Shown here: positions 14,407-16,251 of the stretch, one piece after another
Layout: the number at the start of each line of letters is the position of its first letter
Numbering within the stretch: the stretch's first letter is position 1
DNA from: Ktedonobacteraceae bacterium
GTDB taxonomy: Bacteria; Chloroflexota; Ktedonobacteria; Ktedonobacterales; Ktedonobacteraceae
DNA length: 16,251 nucleotides
Direction of reading: 5' to 3'
NCBI GenBank assembly: GCA_014896635.1
Contig: JADBKA010000105.1
Coordinates: 1-16,251 of the forward strand
The notes under the pieces: model-generated
Seen by the model: only the letters and a program-made list of their open reading frames with translations
Databases searched by the model: none
What the model was told of the DNA's origin: nothing
Program-made: the position numbers and the translations under genes

Positions 14407-14433
14407 GAGAACCGGAGGTAGCCCCCGGTTCTC
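14407..14433. terminator. Hairpin between converging genes
   Basis: GAGAACCGG (14407-14415) and CCGGTTCTC (14425-14433) form a 9-bp stem with a 9-base loop, between the converging HxlR and small acidic genes. There is no T-run. Confidence 0.6.
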
Positions 14434-14467
14434 TCACCTTGCGACTGAACTCTCTACAAATACCCCT

Positions 14468-14764
14468 TTAGAGTGTCGTGCCAACCAGTTCACGGCGATG
14501 ATCAGCCAGGAAACGATGGAGTAAACCCGATGAGGCGCTCTCGCGCTCTTCGTGCTCTTCAGCTTTTTCCTCTGACTTGCTTATTAGTTCATACAGACTG
14601 GCAATATCATAGCGCATCTGTACAAGAAGATGGCCGTCGCTGTCAAAGCCTTCGACGAAGAGACCGTCCTCTTCCTCCTGGATTGCAAAGCTCTTAACAC
14701 CAATCTGGTCTAATACCTGACCGATAGCATGTAAGATGTTTGCGTAACTAAATGTGGCCGGCAT
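14468..14764 (-). CDS. Small acidic protein of unknown function
   Basis: A 98-residue soluble protein that I do not recognise. I choose ATG 14764 because GGGAGGG lies directly upstream at good spacing. A longer frame to 14800 has no ribosome site, and its extra codons contain that site. Residues 1-65 look like a small alpha/beta domain (FSYANILHAIGQVLDQIGVK, then strands FAIQEEEDGLFVEGFD and HLLVQMRYD). Residues 73-85 are very acidic (KSEEKAEEHEERE), and the C-terminus is basic and helical. The strong promoter at 14908-14936 and a foldable leader suggest independent expression. Confidence 0.75.
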   Translation of the reverse strand: MPATFSYANILHAIGQVLDQIGVKSFAIQEEEDGLFVEGFDSDGHLLVQMRYDIASLYELISKSEEKAEEHEERESASSGLLHRFLADHRRELVGTTL

Positions 14765-14856
14765 TGATCCCTCCCTAAATAGTTGGAGAATATTTTTCAT
14801 TACTGATAAACGCCTCTGTTTACCAGTATACTACACTGTCAACCCGCAGGTTCCTG

Positions 14857-14893
14857 ATGAGGTGGAGTTTATCTGTCATATACAACACCTCAT
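14857..14893 (-). promoter_or_regulatory. Leader hairpin of the small acidic gene
   Basis: ATGAGGTG (14857-14864) and CACCTCAT (14886-14893) form a perfect 8-bp stem in the roughly 138-base leader. A regulatory role is inference. Confidence 0.35.
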
Positions 14894-14907
14894 ACTACAC
14901 TCCGACA

Positions 14908-14936
14908 ATTTTAGCATAACAATCAATAAACGTCAA
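14908..14936 (-). promoter_or_regulatory. Promoter of the small acidic gene
   Basis: On the minus strand, TTGACG (14931-14936) and TAAAAT (14908-14913) are exactly 17 bases apart, each five of six to consensus. It begins right after the upstream gene ends at 14939. Confidence 0.7.
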
Positions 14937-14938
14937 GG

Positions 14939-15940
14939 CTACTTTTTAGGCGTAGCCCCGTTCGGCGCTGCTCCGTTCGGCGTAGAGCCATTACTGGCCC
15001 AGGTTGGCCGATCAGGAGTTGCGGCGTTTGCAACCAGTTCTCGCTCCTGCGAGTTCAGGATCTCGGTTGCTTTCAGCCGCCAGAAACGAGCGCTGGCGGG
15101 GCGCTTCAAAGAGAGATGTTCAGCCAGTGCTTCGTCGGAAATGGTGGCATTAGCTTTCAGAACTTCGATAGTCATTTGCAGCTTGTCCTGGCTTGTATCG
15201 CTGCTGTTCGTGTTTTTGCTTTCTTTGACAGGGGACTGTGGACCAGTTTCTTCAAGTGTAACGAACTGACCGGTGATCGCGCGATTCGCTCCAGTATCCA
15301 CCTTCCCCGTTTCTGTCGTATTAGCATCAGCAGTTTCGCTTGCTGCACCATTCTCAGCAGTGTTCGTTTTGATCGCAAGGAGAGAAGCTGCATTGATGTG
15401 TGATCCACTGACCAGCGCGCGTCGCAGTGTTGCTAGCGGCAGGCGTGTCTGTTTTGCCAGCTCAGCCAGGGTGGTGAGCTGCTTCATCTCTTCCTTCTTT
15501 TCCTCTGCGGCTGTCTCAGAGATGGTTTCAGCCATCATGGTATAGACAATTCCTAACAGCGGAAACGCGCTTGCCATGAACGGGAAGACGTTGCTGAGCC
15601 AGGGAGCTACTGCCTCTGCCGCATTTAACATCGTCGGACTGTGAAACTGCCGTGCATATGCCCAGTTTACAATCCAGGAGAAGACTGTACACATGATGAT
15701 CAGGAGCCAGTGCTGCCACACAGCTTTTGCAGTACGATATTTGCGATATCTTTGAAATGCTGTCCAGGAGAGCAAATATACTGTGACATCAATGCTGATA
15801 GCAATGGCATAACTGACAGCCCACCACCAGATCCCTTCCGGCCCATTAGACGGTTCAAACGATGCAAAGAAGTAAGCTACATGTGGTATAGATGCCGCCA
15901 GGAAGACGGCAAAAGCAATCCAGAAAAAATATTTCATCAT
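14939..15940 (-). CDS. Four-helix membrane protein with cytoplasmic HTH-like region
   Basis: A protein of 333 residues when started at ATG 15940 (ATG 15937 is next to it). The frame opens earlier, at 15979, but the predicted transcript start is about 15983, and GGAGGG lies between the two, so the later start is preferred. Four hydrophobic segments fall at about 4-25, 38-60, 77-95 and 116-137. The rest is cytoplasmic. An Ala/Glu/Lys helix is followed by an HTH-like stretch (about 156-182, LAELAKQTRLPLATLRRAL), a Thr/Asn/Ala-rich linker, and a second winged-helix-like stretch (about 255-296, ISDEALAEHLSLKRPASARF). The tail ends in a PNG-containing five-residue repeat. The layout suggests a membrane-tethered DNA-binding protein. 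It faintly recalls the membrane-plus-HTH proteins of actinobacterial plasmids (DUF2637/SpdB), but I am not sure. Confidence 0.85.
   Translation of the reverse strand: MMKYFFWIAFAVFLAASIPHVAYFFASFEPSNGPEGIWWWAVSYAIAISIDVTVYLLSWTAFQRYRKYRTAKAVWQHWLLIIMCTVFSWIVNWAYARQFHSPTMLNAAEAVAPWLSNVFPFMASAFPLLGIVYTMMAETISETAAEEKKEEMKQLTTLAELAKQTRLPLATLRRALVSGSHINAASLLAIKTNTAENGAASETADANTTETGKVDTGANRAITGQFVTLEETGPQSPVKESKNTNSSDTSQDKLQMTIEVLKANATISDEALAEHLSLKRPASARFWRLKATEILNSQERELVANAATPDRPTWASNGSTPNGAAPNGATPKK
14958..14982. repeat. 15-bp period repeat at the 3' end of the membrane HTH gene
   Basis: CCGTTCGGCG occurs at 14958-14967 and 14973-14982. The repeat encodes STPNG-AAPNG-ATP at the protein C-terminus. 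Confidence 0.6.
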
Positions 15941-15989
15941 ACTAAGCAGGTTCCCTCCACTGTATATGCCCATAAACACTCACACTAGA

Positions 15990-16018
15990 AGAGTACCGGT
16001 CTTAATGCGCACCGTCAA
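15990..16018 (-). promoter_or_regulatory. Promoter of the membrane HTH gene
   Basis: On the minus strand, TTGACG (16013-16018) and TACTCT (15990-15995) are 17 bases apart. Transcription would start near 15983, which decides against the GTG start at 15979 and for ATG 15940. Confidence 0.55.
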
Positions 16019-16129
16019 TCCTGTATAGTACCATCAGGCTACATGCTACGTGCGAGCACGAGAAATGCAAAGATCTCTTTCGATCCTCCGCTGGTTCCAG
16101 GCAATTTCTCAATATCGCTAAAAAAAGTG

Positions 16130-16160
16130 TTGACAAACCGGGAAAAGTGTGGCATATTAT
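16130..16160 (+). promoter_or_regulatory. Strong promoter at right edge, possibly of an rRNA operon
   Basis: A run of seven As (UP-like) precedes TTGACA (16130-16135). CATATT follows at 17 bases, or TATTAT at 19 bases (16155-16160). The transcript would begin with a CCGCTG/CAGCGG hairpin (16169-16183), then a stretch including CACCTTGAACAACTG. That resembles the CTTGAAAACTG segment seen in rRNA leaders of Gram-positive bacteria. No coding frame starts before the edge. Confidence 0.5.
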
Positions 16161-16251
16161 GCAAGCCGCCGCTGAGACAGCGGTAAAGCAAGAAGCACCT
16201 TGAACAACTGCATAGCGTGGAAAGATTGCTTCAATTTTGTTGAGTGCGCCT

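Overview
The window looks like a chromosomal, mostly house-keeping or environmental-response stretch from a soil bacterium. Moderate GC, widely spaced single-gene transcription units, many Gln/Tyr/Pro-rich or Thr-Gly-x-Leu-Pro-rich disordered protein tails, and sigma70-like promoters all fit the Ktedonobacteria (Chloroflexota). That assignment is inference from style, not from a marker gene. No phage, IS element, CRISPR array, tRNA or complete rRNA is present.

Layout, left to right. (1) 1-502 (-): the start of a Tyr/Gln/Pro-rich protein running off the left edge. Its upstream region (503-758) carries an inverted pair of perfect DnaA-box sequences and a long palindrome behind sodA. (2) 759-1376 (-): Mn-type superoxide dismutase with a structured leader. 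(3) 1377-1966: a 590-base gap with a very GC-rich, hairpin-rich element ending in a T-run. (4) 1967-2365 (+): stand-alone response-regulator receiver. (5) 2600-3742 (+): membrane-anchored lytic transglycosylase with a TGRL repeat. (6) 3743-4046: nested inverted repeats, then a good promoter. (7) 4047-4649 (+): unknown two-domain protein. (8) 4662-6047 (-): cytochrome P450, whose putative promoter has a perfect dyad between -35 and -10. (9) 6538-7659 (+): six-helix membrane protein with a cytoplasmic coiled-coil tail. (10) 7774-8763 (+): secreted or anchored LpqC/PHB-depolymerase-like esterase. (11) 8812-10482 (+): NRAMP-like transporter with a PRC-barrel-like N-terminal fusion and non-canonical ion-site motifs. 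(12) 10731-11198 (+): small membrane protein with a Q/Y/P tail, whose stop codon lies inside its terminator stem. (13) 11226-12321 (-): M42 aminopeptidase broken by an exact 25-bp tandem duplication. (14) 12435-13742 (-): NYN-domain nuclease-like protein with a long disordered insertion. (15) 13966-14307 (+): HxlR-type regulator. (16) 14468-14764 (-): small acidic protein. (17) 14939-15940 (-): four-helix membrane protein with a cytoplasmic HTH-like region. (18) 16130-16251: a strong promoter and leader resembling an rRNA-operon leader, so an rRNA operon may begin just beyond the right edge.

The genes do not form one pathway. Most have their own promoter and terminator-like palindrome, so the window reads as a set of monocistronic units covering oxidative stress (SOD), cell-wall turnover (transglycosylase), metal transport (NRAMP-like), secondary oxidation (P450), peptide turnover (M42), RNA metabolism (NYN) and signalling. 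The strongest second-look items are the M42 tandem duplication, the NYN insertion with its repeated LPA motifs, the PRC-NRAMP fusion, the P450 promoter dyad, the DnaA-box pair and the GC-rich structured element. No clear new multi-gene system was found.
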